Part shown: positions 52,401-56,853 of the stretch, piece by piece
Layout: the number at the start of each line of letters is the position of its first letter
Numbering within the stretch: the stretch's first letter is position 1
Assembly: GCA_028023455.1 (NCBI GenBank)
Contig: JAQFVV010000143.1
Coordinates: 350,001-414,000, forward strand
Length of the DNA: 64,000 nucleotides
Origin: Epiperipatus broadwayi
Taxonomy: Eukaryota; Onychophora; Udeonychophora; Euonychophora; Peripatidae
Direction: 5' to 3'
Notes under the pieces: model-generated
Told to the model about the DNA's origin: nothing
What the model saw: the letters and a program-made list of their open reading frames with translations, nothing else
Databases searched by the model: none
Made by a program: the position numbers and the translations under genes

Positions 52401-55400
52401 CAATTAGTCAAATTGATAATTACAACATTATTTAGTTATTTTAATTTAGATTTAAAAAATTATACCTATTGCAAGCATATGACAAAAAGTTTTAAATAAT
52501 TTACTATTGTTAAAGAACCTTACAACCAAAATTTTTAATAGGATGAGCATTTCACTTTTTAATTACACAAAAAGTTTATATAGTACATATAAATATTATT
52601 TATTATAACAAAAATTAAAATTTATGATAAAGATAAAACTATTAACAAATGTAATAAAGTACCATTCATAAAAACTAATATACTTAATTTTACATCAGAA
52701 AATAAACATAAAAAAATTAATTATGACTGAAATAAGCCATTTCATTCATTGTATTTAGCCTGACATGGAAATATTTTTGGATAGTTTATGATATAAATAA
52801 AATTAAATTAATTAGGTCACAATCTTTTAGTAAATTATAACTAAGTATTGAAACTGAAAGTTATATAATTTAAAGTTATATGCTGACACATAATTAGATG
52901 GAAGCTAAATATTAAAATTTCACATTGTAGTGAATGATTTAAACTTTTCCAGATTGTAAAAGAAAAAAAATTATTTCAAAAAAATCAGAACTTCCAGATT
53001 TTACATATTAAAGTATATTGTTAAATAAAAAATGATCTAAAAATATTAAAATATATTATACTTAAAAAAAGGGGCAATTCTTGATAGATGTAAAATTCAG
53101 TAATGATCTATTAACTGTAGAGATCTAAAGGTAAAAACTTTTGGAGTTTCTAATAACTTTTAATATTAGCTCTATATCATCTAATTAAAAATTCTCTCGA
53201 CATTTTTAACCTAACAACTGAATACAAAATCATAAACTATAAAAGTTGATTTTTCATCTAATCTTACATTATGCAAATTTATACTTGTTATTTCTGAGGC
53301 TATTATCTGATTCTTACTGCTATAAAAATTCCATTAATACAATGAGAAAAGTTTTGGAAATATCTTTAAAATGCTTAAAAACTAATGCAGCAATAATCTG
53401 ATAGATTTGGATAATATAAAAAGAAAATTTAAAGATTTTGCATTTCTTTGAAGTTTACTACACTTATTATTAATAATATCCCTACATTTAATAGACATTA
53501 ACGTATTATGAAAATTTTATTAATTTATCATTACCAAATTTCACAGCGAACTTTCAAATAGAAATACATTAAGTCCTGCCATTTTATATATTATTGGTAA
53601 TGCAGACTGATTCTCAATCAACACTTTCTTGAAAATGCTACTAGATAAAAATTAAATTCAATTAGTGAAGTGTATGCTTATTGTTCTTGCCATTGTTAGA
53701 TCAATGAACATTCTAGATTTTACCTAACTGGAGAAGTAAATAATACTCTGGTTATATGTAAATTCTTTAACATTGTTCTTTATGTACAAAAACACATAAT
53801 TATATATATTTGGCTGAACAAAATAAGTCCATGAATCATTTTTTAATCATCTAAATATTTTATTATAAAATGACAAAATTTCTGTATAATTTGCATAGTG
53901 TATTATTGTGGTTGATATATATACATTAAATACAATAATGACTAATTCTGGCTTCTGTAAATAATTTGTTCGTTTATAAGGCTCATTTGTCAGTTGATGA
54001 AAATTAGGTGGGGAAAAAAGCTACTTTAGAAAAATAACATATTCCTAATGGTCCAAATATAAGCTGGTAAAAACTACAAATTCTGATTGTACTATTAAAG
54101 CTCTCCAGAAAGTGTTTGTAATGATGGCTATCCTGAGATTCTTGTATTCTTGATAATGAAACCGGATTTACTTCTGATTTCGAAAAGTATTTAGCAGATA
54201 AAGGGATACATCATATTTTATCACCTAACCTCGGATGGAATTGCTGAAAAGACAGTTCAAAGTTTAAAATGTGCTTTAAGGAAAATAAAAAAGATATAAA
54301 GAATACGCTGGTAGAAGCTATGTTCTATCAATATTTTATTCCGAGTGCTTCTAACAATAAAACGTCTGCAGAATTATTATTTAGATAAAAATGATGTACA
54401 CACTTATCGAAACTGTTATTGCTTAAAAGGAAACAGGAATAAAGTAATTTTGAAAAGAAGCTTATAATGCAAACTTCATAAAATTTCAGGTTGACAATGC
54501 AGTATGGATTATAAATCTAATAAAAAAGGAGATGGATCCCAGGTACCCTAGAAGTCTTATCTGAATTTATAAATGACTAAAGTAACTTTCAGATTATTTA
54601 TTAAGTGCACAGTAAGTCAGTAATTAGAAAGGCTATTTTAACCTTTTTCCATATGCACCTTAAATGTTTATATAATAACTAAACGATGTAGTTTTTGACT
54701 GTAGAGCAACACAAGATAGCTACTTTATAAAGATAAGAACAGTCATCTTATTTTTAATCTAAATTCTTATTTATATAGGCCAATCTGAAGCATCGATTTG
54801 AGTGTGAAGATGCTTCAGATTGGCCTATTTAAATAAGAATTTAGGTTAAAGATAAGACAGCTGCTATTATCTCATGTTGAGATTTGAGTGATCCCTCTAT
54901 AGTCAAAAACCACATTGTTTGGTTATTATAAACATTTAAGACGCATGTGGAAAAAGGTTAAAAGCCTTTCTAATTCTAATTACAGACTGTGCGCTTAATA
55001 AATAATCAGAACGTTACATTAATTTCTATATTTCCATTAAAAAAATCTTAAATATTAACTTATAAATTGCAAGATTTCGTCTAAGTTAATTTGTGAAAGG
55101 AAATAGTGGATTGAATGTAGAGAGTAATAAATATCATCACACTCTCAAATCAAGATGCTTGATTGGCCTATATAAATAAGAAATTTAGGTTAGAGATAAG
55201 ACAACAGCTCTTATCTTATAAAGTCTCTGTCTTGTGGTGAGGTTTGAGAGTAGTCAAAAACTACATTGTTTGGCTATTACACAAACATTTAAGGCATATG
55301 TGGAAAAAGATTAAAAGCCTTTCTTTTTCTAATAAAAGTGACTAAAATAGAAAATGGATTATATATCAGAAGATATATAAGTCACCTACATGAGTGTTTC

Positions 55401-56489
55401 TCTTATACATCGTGTTGAACAGTAAACTCCAGCAACCAACCCTAAATCAGAAACAATAATAAGTGAAGAGTGTGACAATACTACCTCAACAAAATGAAGA
55501 AACGCCTATTGATCAGAATAGTGAAGCTGATGTCAGAGTGGATGAAGATATAATATTCAAATAATAATAATCTATCATAAAAGATTTACAGAACCAACAG
55601 TTTTTAATACTGATCAAGAAAAAAGATATCTACTTCCAGACATCAGAGGAATCACAAAAAACCTTAAAGGTTTAAAGACTATTTTCTAGGGTGAAAGGGA
55701 GATGTTCACTGTCTGTATAAGTATATACATAATAATATAATAAAAGTTTAATATTTGATATGTGTAATATGTACAGCCAGTACTTTATATTGTTTCCCCC
55801 TGGAAAGTAGAACACTTTAGAAAAATTATTTTTCAAAGAAATTGAATATTAATTATGCAAATTAGCCTGGCCAATAGAGACAAACTGAGAGTGCCGAAGG
55901 GGGAAATAAGTCGAGACTAGTCAAAAAGCTTGCAGTATTTAAATTGAAAGCAATCATGTAACTAATGAACAGCAGAGAGCTTTTAATGATAATGCATTTT
56001 TGAAAGGGAGAAATAACAGTGTTAAAGTTGAAGCAGTATACATAACTGTGTTAATAGAGACTAACTAAGAATTAAGGATACCCATGTACAGACTTTTAAT
56101 TCTTGTTGTTATACTATTACTTTTTGTAATTTAATTTATTCGCTTTATTAATCATCTTTAGCAAAAGAAATAAGCTTACCAAAACAAAAGTTATGTGATT
56201 TATTTTTGCTGACACGGTTGGAATTATGGATGCCCCCGTGTACATAGAAAATATATATAATCATTGGACGGTTTCTATTAATATTTGATCAATCAAGTGT
56301 ATTCCCATTGGGCAGTGAAATTACAATTTTTTTTCATACTTTTTAATTGGATATTATTTTTATATAAACTTACATAAATTTTTTTTGTGAAGTAGGAGTT
56401 TTGGGTAAAAGTTCTCGCTGCTGTCGTTCTAGCATGGCATCAACGATAGACTGAACATCAAATCCATTCATTTTATCTGGTTTAAAAAC
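4317..56489 (-). CDS. KIF23: Kinesin-6 motor, KIF23/MKLP1 (pavarotti) homologue, partial gene
   Basis: KIF23 is the plus-end-directed kinesin of centralspindlin, which with the RhoGAP RACGAP1/CYK4 bundles midzone microtubules for cytokinesis. Ten exons on the minus strand join in phase: 56489-56374, 52260-52093, 52023-51911, 47904-47783, 33461-33359, 33285-33206, 31295-31176, 31102-30961, 6829-6771 and 4419-4317 (1126 nt). Motifs in order: [36 protein letters not shown], switch [11 protein letters not shown], switch [53 protein letters not shown] and [13 protein letters not shown]. The [13 protein letters not shown] and RLVQAPLDG blocks are specific to KIF23 rather than KIF20. The P-loop is upstream of the window; the coiled coil and C-terminal tail are downstream. 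The gene spans more than 52 kb here because of element-filled introns of 24 and 14 kb. No frameshift or stop interrupts the joined exons, so the gene looks functional. Confidence 0.95.
4420..6770. other. KIF23 intron
   Basis: AT-rich intron of 2.35 kb. A plus-strand open frame at 5331-5657 (108 codons) shows no recognisable motif and is probably chance. No bounded element was found. A (CA)n and AT-rich microsatellite patch sits near 6615-6655. Confidence 0.6.
6771..6829 (-). CDS. KIF23: KIF23 micro-exon
   Basis: This 59-bp exon has a TTTTTAG acceptor and an AG/GT donor. It is phase 1 in and phase 0 out, exactly fitting the exons on either side. It reads [20 protein letters not shown] after the VDT of the previous exon, and corresponds to the short variable linker before the stalk (…PLPSCEILD in vertebrates). 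Both phases fit and the SLPSLE end is well placed, so I accept it despite its size and the 24-kb intron on its 5' side. Confidence 0.78.
6830..7107. other. Start of the 24-kb KIF23 intron
   Basis: AT-rich, no structure seen. The inverted-repeat arm begins at about 7108. Confidence 0.5.
7108..8896. repeat. Left arm of a 1.8-kb inverted repeat
   Basis: Read in reverse complement, this segment matches 14626-16432 almost throughout; stretches compared by eye differ at about 4-8% of positions. Landmarks are GTATGAGGGTCCGTTGAAAT near 7178 against ATTTCAATGGACCCTCATAC near 16350, and AATGAGAATTCTAGAGATAT near 8800 against its partner near 14715. Homology stops abruptly at both edges. I see no coding frame, no terminal motif and no clear target duplication. 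It may be one arm of a long-TIR element, or one of two opposed copies of an unknown repeat. Confidence 0.9.
8897..9589. other. Spacer between inverted-repeat arm and LINE
   Basis: No gene. A short direct duplication (TCAAATTAAACAAGATACTG, about 25-bp unit) occurs at 9277-9330. The end near 9560-9594 should hold the LINE 3' terminus, but I cannot fix it. Confidence 0.5.
9594..12428 (-). pseudogene. RTE-like non-LTR retrotransposon (LINE), frameshifted
   Basis: The single ORF of an RTE-type LINE, encoding an AP-like endonuclease and a reverse transcriptase, is broken into pieces. From the 5' side: 12428-12093 has the endonuclease start ([18 protein letters not shown]); 11930-11709 has [10 protein letters not shown]; 11679-11326 has the [11 protein letters not shown] catalytic region. 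The RT palm follows at about 10900-9990: [19 protein letters not shown], then, after a frameshift, FADDVIY at about 10310-10335, then [12 protein letters not shown]. The C-terminal block at 9932-9594 ([34 protein letters not shown]) is typical of RTE-like arthropod elements. Catalytic DD is still readable, but multiple frameshifts and stops make it dead. The element lies between the two arms of the inverted repeat. Confidence 0.88.
12429..13418. other. LINE 5' flank and spacer
   Basis: 12429-12800 probably contains 5' untranslated LINE sequence. At 12833-12873 a 40-bp piece (ATTTACTTTCACCCCTTTAG) resembles the LINE RT segment at 10355-10395, a small scrap of a second copy. 13100-13320 is AT-rich with short direct repeats (ACAATTTTAACAAGTTTATT). 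No gene seen. Confidence 0.5.
13419..14315 (-). pseudogene. Merlin (IS1016/ISXO2-like) DDE transposase, one in-frame stop
   Basis: This frame of about 299 codons encodes a Merlin-superfamily transposase, the eukaryotic relatives of IS1595/IS1016 (ISXO2-like domain). It starts at an ATG at 14315 ([20 protein letters not shown]). The N-terminal third has paired cysteines ([12 protein letters not shown]). The catalytic triad is complete: D in VEVDEALF, D in IYSDCWKGY and E in [10 protein letters not shown]. Companion motifs WIFGGV and IVEVDE are present. A single TAA at about 13977-13975 separates the N-terminal frame (14315-13989) from the catalytic frame. Read through that codon the frame is otherwise continuous, so this is a recently dead or mis-sequenced copy. 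I could not find terminal inverted repeats around it. Base composition (about 45% GC) differs sharply from the surrounding DNA. Confidence 0.88.
14462..14540 (-). tRNA. tRNA-like sequence (pseudo-tRNA or SINE head)
   Basis: On the minus strand this reads as a tRNA-like unit: an A-box-like GGCTTACTGGTTAGC, a B box GGTTCGCTTCC, and acceptor arms GCGTTGG and CCGACGT that pair with two wobbles. The presumed anticodon loop, TTTTGAA, would give TTG. The anticodon stem has a mismatch and the T stem does not fold with the usual seven-base loop, so it is probably a pseudogene or a SINE promoter. It lies upstream of the Merlin start codon on the same strand. Confidence 0.5.
14541..14625. other. Junction between tRNA-like unit and right arm
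   Basis: Short unique sequence. No feature seen. Confidence 0.4.
14626..16432. repeat. Right arm of the 1.8-kb inverted repeat
   Basis: Reverse-complement partner of 7108-8896, separated from it by 5.7 kb. Collinear except for 15155-15305, where this arm is almost pure A and T runs while the partner at about 8230-8380 is ordinary complex sequence of nearly the same length. See the finding on possible consensus error. Confidence 0.9.
16433..17609. other. Intronic AT-rich stretch
   Basis: No gene, RNA or bounded repeat recognised. Confidence 0.5.
17610..18320. repeat. Dispersed repeat related to 37030-37600 (opposite orientation)
   Basis: About 17750-18250 matches the reverse complement of 37240-37600. 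Shared blocks include CCATTTAGCTTACGTCGTCT, TGTTTCTCCACG and the long T/A runs. The GC-rich part carries a recurring word, GTGGCGCTG or its complement CAGCGCCAC. The left edge (17610-17720) also resembles 14325-14430 next to the Merlin gene (ATTAGTTTAAAAGTTAGTG). No coding capacity is seen. The copy ends near 18320. Confidence 0.75.
18321..18787. other. Intronic AT-rich stretch
   Basis: No gene recognised. The reading frame at 18675-18786 runs on from the possible exon at 18788-18945 but lies past its candidate donor. Confidence 0.4.
18788..18945 (-). pseudogene. Possible degraded exon, gene unknown
   Basis: On the minus strand a protein-like segment reads [18 protein letters not shown], then a TGA, then [18 protein letters not shown] and on to IIGYVFHC. 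It follows an AG acceptor-like site and ends at a strong GTAAGT donor-like site near 18780. The composition looks coding and the flanks look like splice sites, but the in-frame TGA prevents a simple exon. It could be a pseudogene fragment, or two alternatives around the internal GTGAGA at 18886. I do not recognise the family. Confidence 0.3.
18946..21740. other. Intronic stretch, no gene recognised
   Basis: Mostly AT-rich. 19880-20130 and 20560-20840 are a little richer in C and G and contain words such as CACTCGAAATCGGCCACTTT and GTGACGTCACTG, possibly fragments of an unidentified repeat. The open frame at 19700-19972 (90 codons) has no recognisable motif. A short (TAA)n tract lies at 21609-21628. 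Confidence 0.5.
21741..22305 (-). repeat. Two copies of a tRNA-like (SINE-like) repeat
   Basis: Copy 1 (about 21741-22100) and a shorter copy 2 (about 22183-22305) are both preceded by TACTAAACTTTAGATGTAAT or a near variant, and both match the reverse complement of 29245-29640. On the minus strand the family contains GTTCAAATCCCC or a decayed form, which fits a pol III B box, preceded by GGATAGCTGAAGG. I infer a tRNA-derived SINE or the tail of a larger element. No poly(A) end was identified. Confidence 0.65.
22306..23540. repeat. AT-rich stretch with imperfect tandem duplication
   Basis: A unit of roughly 170-190 bp at about 22850-23035 recurs at 23036-23185; shared words are AACTTTAGTAAATTGTAAT and AAATAAAGTGTA. 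Another pair (CAAGTCTGG.TGTTTACATTTGTA) lies near 23312 and 23490. No gene seen. Confidence 0.6.
23541..23927. other. Flank of the second Merlin relic
   Basis: Moderately GC-rich DNA leading to the Merlin N-terminal fragment, probably its 5' untranslated or terminal part. No inverted terminus identified. Confidence 0.4.
23928..24129 (+). pseudogene. Merlin transposase N-terminal fragment
   Basis: A second, different Merlin relic. ATG at 23928 begins [20 protein letters not shown] and AVAFLQ, matching the start of the Merlin protein at 14315 ([16 protein letters not shown]). Near 24006 the frame shifts by one and continues as [19 protein letters not shown] and [16 protein letters not shown] to a TAA at about 24129. 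The C-x2-C and C-x4-C spacing fits the N-terminal metal-binding segment of Merlin proteins. The DDE domain is absent, so this is a truncated copy. Confidence 0.72.
24130..24645. repeat. Spacer with two-copy 92-bp tandem repeat
   Basis: Two copies at about 24401-24490 and 24493-24585 share GACATGTCACATAATGT and TTTTATAAAAC. A-runs differ in length between copies. No gene. Confidence 0.6.
24828..25677. mobile_element. Nested 850-bp element inside Tigger-like copy B
   Basis: Comparison with copy A shows that this segment interrupts homologous sequence (AAATAAGGAAA on the left, AAAGGAAATA on the right). Its ends are inverted: TTATCGTCGATTAGCCC and, reverse-complemented, TTGTCGTCGATTAACCC. Inside, a 105-bp block is tandemly duplicated (24956-25030 and 25059-25130, CATGTCAGC.C..AG.GCTGGA). 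A plus frame at 25386-25598 is cysteine-rich (FECTC, then [15 protein letters not shown]), faintly like an extended-PHD finger. I do not recognise the superfamily, and no target duplication is clear. Confidence 0.65.
26605..26722. mobile_element. Small palindromic element (MITE-like hairpin)
   Basis: The two halves are complementary over about 50 bp: GAAGTCGAACTCCGATAATG at the left against CATTATCGGAGCTCGACTTC at the right, continuing inward as CTACTTTAAATAT and ATATTTAAAGTAATAG. It lies inside Tigger-like copy B and is absent from copy A. No transposase or clear target duplication. Confidence 0.75.
26840..27105. repeat. Two-copy tandem repeat, unit about 145 bp
   Basis: Copies at about 26840-26965 and 26985-27105 share CTCCATT.TAATG.ACA, GCCGTATGAAA or close variants, and AAAAGTCGA. 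They differ chiefly in A-run length. The repeat directly abuts the right end of the Tigger-like element. Confidence 0.65.
27106..27480. other. Intronic spacer
   Basis: Contains one more CAGCGCCACC word at about 27148, shared with the repeat family at 17985 and 37030. Nothing else seen. Confidence 0.4.
27489..29041. mobile_element. 1.55-kb non-autonomous DNA transposon with 8-bp target duplication
   Basis: Terminal inverted repeats are identical over 27 bp: both start GGTTGTTTTACAATAGCG, at 27489 and, in reverse complement, at 29041. They are flanked by a perfect 8-bp direct repeat AAAACATT (27481-27488 and 29042-29049). An 8-bp duplication fits hAT, P or Merlin. The GG start fits Merlin better than the usual CAG/TAG of hAT, and Merlin transposases are present in this window, but that is inference. 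The interior has no transposase; it contains degenerate repeats of ATTTCTATGC near 27530-27680 and two A/T-rich palindromic blocks near 28560-28740 and 28790-28960. Confidence 0.88.
29050..29244. other. Spacer
   Basis: A-rich sequence, then unique DNA leading into the SINE-like copy. No feature. Confidence 0.4.
29245..29640 (+). repeat. SINE-like repeat, third copy
   Basis: Inverse orientation to 21741-22305. Matching words include ACAACAATATTGGCATCAAC, GGAGCTTGAAAGTC and GTTCAAATCCCC (29612-29623, B-box-like). The unit GTGGATAGCTGAAGGGAGC upstream may serve as the A box. The inference of a pol III-driven SINE rests on these boxes only. Confidence 0.65.
29641..30960. other. KIF23 intron, AT-rich
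   Basis: Very AT-rich; no gene, repeat boundary or RNA seen. It ends at the splice donor of the exon at 30961-31102. Confidence 0.6.
30961..31102 (-). CDS. KIF23: KIF23 exon: end of motor domain
   Basis: 142-bp exon, TTTTAG acceptor, ACAG/GTAAAG donor, phase 0 in and phase 1 out. It encodes [18 protein letters not shown], then [19 protein letters not shown]. The VMRFAE.TQEV.VARP block and LTPGRR are hallmarks of KIF23 at the motor/neck junction. The 3' intron that follows is 24 kb long. Confidence 0.95.
31176..31295 (-). CDS. KIF23: KIF23 exon: motor, α4-α6 region
   Basis: 120-bp exon in phase 0 at both ends, encoding 40 residues: [20 protein letters not shown] and then [30 protein letters not shown] is the kinesin microtubule-contact motif. 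The donor is TTG/GTAAAA and the acceptor TTTAG. Confidence 0.95.
31296..33205. other. KIF23 intron
   Basis: A 1.9-kb intron, AT-rich, containing the two-copy tandem duplication described separately. No other feature. Confidence 0.6.
32154..32425. repeat. Nearly identical 135-bp tandem duplication
   Basis: Two head-to-tail units at about 32154-32290 and 32291-32425, each beginning CAAATTTTTGCAATTTTTCA and ending CACAGTTTATCATT. They differ at only a few positions (TTTTCTCTAAAG against TTTTTCTCTTAAG), so the duplication is recent. Confidence 0.85.
33206..33285 (-). CDS. KIF23: KIF23 exon: post-switch II helix
   Basis: 80-bp exon, phase 1 in and phase 0 out, encoding (G)[19 protein letters not shown] and QLYMANK. 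It matches the GNINQSLMTLRTC.EVLREN block of KIF23. Donor AAG/GTGAGA. Confidence 0.94.
33359..33461 (-). CDS. KIF23: KIF23 exon: switch II
   Basis: 103-bp exon, phase 0 in and phase 1 out, encoding [20 protein letters not shown] and [20 protein letters not shown] is the switch II nucleotide-sensing motif. Its 5' intron is 14.3 kb and holds the hAT MITE, the Penelope-like element and the minisatellites. Confidence 0.96.
33601..33848. mobile_element. hAT MITE, 248 bp
   Basis: The ends are inverted: CAGGATTTCTTAAA at 33601 and CAGTGTTTCTTAAA in reverse complement at 33848. CAG-start termini of this form are typical of hAT elements. Flanking 8-bp sequences CTTTAGAG (33593-33600) and CTTTAGAC (33849-33856) match at seven of eight positions, as expected for an ageing hAT target duplication. 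The open frame across it (33623-33877) runs out of the element and is not a gene. It lies 140 bp from the switch II exon. Confidence 0.88.
33857..34480. other. KIF23 intron, AT-rich
   Basis: No feature seen before the Penelope-like element. Confidence 0.5.
34500..36965 (+). pseudogene. Penelope-like retroelement with GIY-YIG endonuclease, frameshifted
   Basis: Penelope-like elements encode a reverse transcriptase related to telomerase followed by a GIY-YIG endonuclease. In order: an N-terminal segment at 34476-34832 ([18 protein letters not shown]); the pre-RT block near 34960-35060 ([27 protein letters not shown]); RT motifs [11 protein letters not shown], then MRPIVSG in the next frame; [16 protein letters not shown] at about 35730; [12 protein letters not shown] at about 35920; catalytic [10 protein letters not shown] at 36033. 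The endonuclease region reads NSVYIIKC near 36670, then, after a frameshift, [17 protein letters not shown] and [13 protein letters not shown]. At least four frameshifts and several stops kill it. Codons are extremely A/T-rich, more so than other elements here. Confidence 0.9.
37030..37600. repeat. GC-richer dispersed repeat with GTGGCGCTG words
   Basis: This is the opposite-orientation relative of 17750-18320. It carries three AGGTGGCGCTG/TGGTGGCGCTG words (about 37140, 37210 and 37282) spaced roughly 70 bp apart, each followed by a C/A-rich segment ending in TTAGCTTA or similar, so it also has an internal repeat pattern. It follows the Penelope-like end by about 70 bp. The short open frames here are chance. 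Confidence 0.72.
37601..38689. other. KIF23 intron, no feature
   Basis: AT-rich, no bounded repeat or exon recognised. Confidence 0.5.
38690..39595. repeat. Minisatellite, seven units with alternating 170/115-bp spacing
   Basis: Seven copies of a core begin AAATTTAAAAATGATACC, then a T-run, GGACAGTAATTAATCAGAAA, GTGGGTTGTTTTTGTTAGTG and a TATATATAAAA tail. Starts lie at about 38702, 38872, 38988, 39158, 39272, 39387 and 39497. The first and third gaps are about 170 bp because those units contain an extra AAAATAATACGCAATT-type block of about 55 bp; the others are about 112-116 bp. No coding function is suggested. Confidence 0.85.
39596..39835. other. Spacer between tandem arrays
   Basis: Unique sequence with no recognisable feature. 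Confidence 0.4.
39836..40005. repeat. Three-copy 60-bp tandem repeat
   Basis: Exact 60-bp periodicity: GTGTTTTATCATAGAAAGAA at 39891, GAGTTTTATCGTAGAAAGAA at 39951 and a diverged first copy GTGCTTTTAGCATAGAAAAA at 39839. Units end in GAAGCCTCTTAG. The sequence is GC-richer than its surroundings, and the region at 40010-40060 continues with TTTCTAGG and CCTAGAAATAG, a small inverted pair also present near 27610. Confidence 0.8.
40060..46406. other. Long AT-rich intron segment
   Basis: 6.3 kb with no recognised gene or bounded element. Parts are mildly repetitive: GGCATTACAATGTTAGGATC near 43222 and AGCATTTACAATGTTTGGAT near 43328. A tRNA-A-box-like TAGCTCAATTGG occurs at 42749 without a B box. 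Microsatellite (AT)n near 41500 and long T-runs near 44780, 44985 and 45915. Confidence 0.5.
46407..46490. repeat. Hairpin palindrome, about 38-bp arms
   Basis: TTGTATATATTCATACAGTT at the left is complementary to AACTGTATGAATATATACAA at the right, with an 8-base loop region near 46445-46452. The arms extend to ATGGATA and CATCCAT with one mismatch. It could be a tiny MITE or a transcribed hairpin. The two open frames over it, on opposite strands, are a by-product of the palindrome. Confidence 0.8.
46491..47782. other. KIF23 intron, AT-rich
   Basis: No gene or bounded repeat recognised up to the exon donor at 47782. Confidence 0.5.
47783..47904 (-). CDS. KIF23: KIF23 exon: switch I
   Basis: 122-bp exon, phase 1 in and phase 0 out. 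It reads (G)[20 protein letters not shown], then [25 protein letters not shown] is the kinesin switch I motif that contacts nucleotide. The RRRVAHT.LN and LVQAPLD blocks are diagnostic of KIF23. Acceptor AACAG, donor CAG/GTATTT. Confidence 0.97.
47905..51910. other. KIF23 intron, 4 kb
   Basis: AT-rich. A 50-bp unit (TCCTTTATATTATAAT.TA.ATTCTTACACAA) is duplicated at about 51560-51640. The open frame at 50632-50850 has no recognisable domain. 49540-49860 is slightly less AT-rich but I cannot assign it. Confidence 0.5.
51911..52023 (-). CDS. KIF23: KIF23 exon
   Basis: 113-bp exon, phase 2 in and phase 1 out, encoding (R)[20 protein letters not shown] and [17 protein letters not shown]. It matches the SKLLRED..HNMYV.G..EVEVKS.EEAF.VF segment of KIF23. 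Acceptor GATCAG, donor AAAG/GTAAGT. The in-frame methionine here is internal, not a start. Confidence 0.96.
52093..52260 (-). CDS. KIF23: KIF23 exon: central motor β-strand and helix
   Basis: 168-bp exon, phase 2 in and phase 2 out. It encodes [20 protein letters not shown], then [20 protein letters not shown] and [29 protein letters not shown] is the canonical kinesin block. Acceptor ATTTTAG, donor TTAG/GTAATA. It is separated from the next exon by a 69-bp intron, the shortest seen here. Confidence 0.96.
52261..54024. other. KIF23 intron, AT-rich
   Basis: No feature apart from a G-run at 52310-52317. It leads into the integrase relic. Confidence 0.5.
54025..55420 (+). pseudogene. Ty3/gypsy integrase relic, interrupted by a foldback insertion
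   Basis: The integrase core of an LTR retrotransposon can be read across shifted frames: [11 protein letters not shown]-like near 54100, then [20 protein letters not shown] at about 54155, then [16 protein letters not shown] in another frame and [13 protein letters not shown] near 54350. The C-terminal part (VDNAVWII, then [10 protein letters not shown]) stops at 54573, and resumes after the insertion at 55339 as [19 protein letters not shown]. Residues around the second catalytic aspartate are present; the upstream D and the rest of pol are missing. Many stops; dead. Confidence 0.78.
54582..55338. mobile_element. 757-bp foldback element with 8-bp target duplication
   Basis: Flanked by a perfect direct repeat TGACTAAA (54574-54581 and 55339-55346), and sitting inside the integrase relic, whose two halves rejoin sensibly without it. 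The first 430 bp is one palindrome: about 210-bp arms around 54801, centred on CCAATCTGAAGCATC / GATGCTTCAGATTGG. A third arm copy at about 55140-55338 follows in the same orientation as the second. It has no coding frame. The 8-bp duplication points to hAT or a similar superfamily. Confidence 0.85.
55421..55702. other. Gypsy relic 3' part and polypurine tract
   Basis: Probable 3' remainder of the gypsy element; the purine-rich GGGTGAAAGGGAGA at 55689-55702 precedes a TG and looks like a polypurine tract. Confidence 0.5.
55703..56243 (+). mobile_element. Candidate 3' LTR of the gypsy relic
   Basis: Starts TGTTCACTGTC directly after the purine tract and may end at GTGTACA near 56243, giving 541 bp with TG...CA ends. 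It sits where a 3' LTR should follow integrase. No second LTR copy is in the window, so the limits cannot be checked. Confidence 0.5.
56374..56489 (-). CDS. KIF23: KIF23 exon: first in window
   Basis: 116-bp exon, phase 0 in and phase 2 out, encoding [20 protein letters not shown] and [18 protein letters not shown]. It matches the KIF23 segment VFK.DDRNGFDVQ..VDALLERQ.RE that follows the P-loop exons. Acceptor ATTAG, donor TTTAT/GTAAGT. It must be preceded by at least one exon beyond the LTR retrotransposon. Confidence 0.94.
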
Positions 56490-56581
56490 CTAATAAAATT
56501 TAAATTCCATTTATTTCACTACGTATATACAACCACTAAACATCACATGACAGTATTTCTTATGTTAGCACATTACCGTTA

Positions 56582-56853
56582 TTAAAAGAGGCAAAACTCT
56601 CCATACAGTAATGCCACTCATAGTTACTCTCATAGTTTTGTAGTTAAGTAGAGATAAAAGGTGGCTGCTGGAGGATTGCATTGGATCCTAAGATCTATGT
56701 GCACTGACGAAGGTCACAAGCTAGAAACTAGTCTGGGGATAATGGATGAGTAGGCACTAGATAGGGATTTTATGCACAAGCCTTCTGGCATCCATTGATT
56801 ACTCTGGTTAGCACTGAGTGGCACTACTGTATGGAGAGTTTTGCCTGTTTTAA
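56582..56853. mobile_element. 272-bp MITE with 40-bp inverted ends
   Basis: Left end GAGGCAAAACTCTCCATACA; right end, reverse-complemented, CAGGCAAAACTCTCCATACA; the match continues through GTARTGCCACTCA. TTAA lies at both outer edges (56582-56585, 56850-56853), which would suit a piggyBac-like target, but these As and Ts could be coincidental. The interior contains CTGACGAAGGTCACAAGC and CTAGTCTGGGG. No coding frame. It lies 93 bp 5' of the exon acceptor. Confidence 0.78.
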
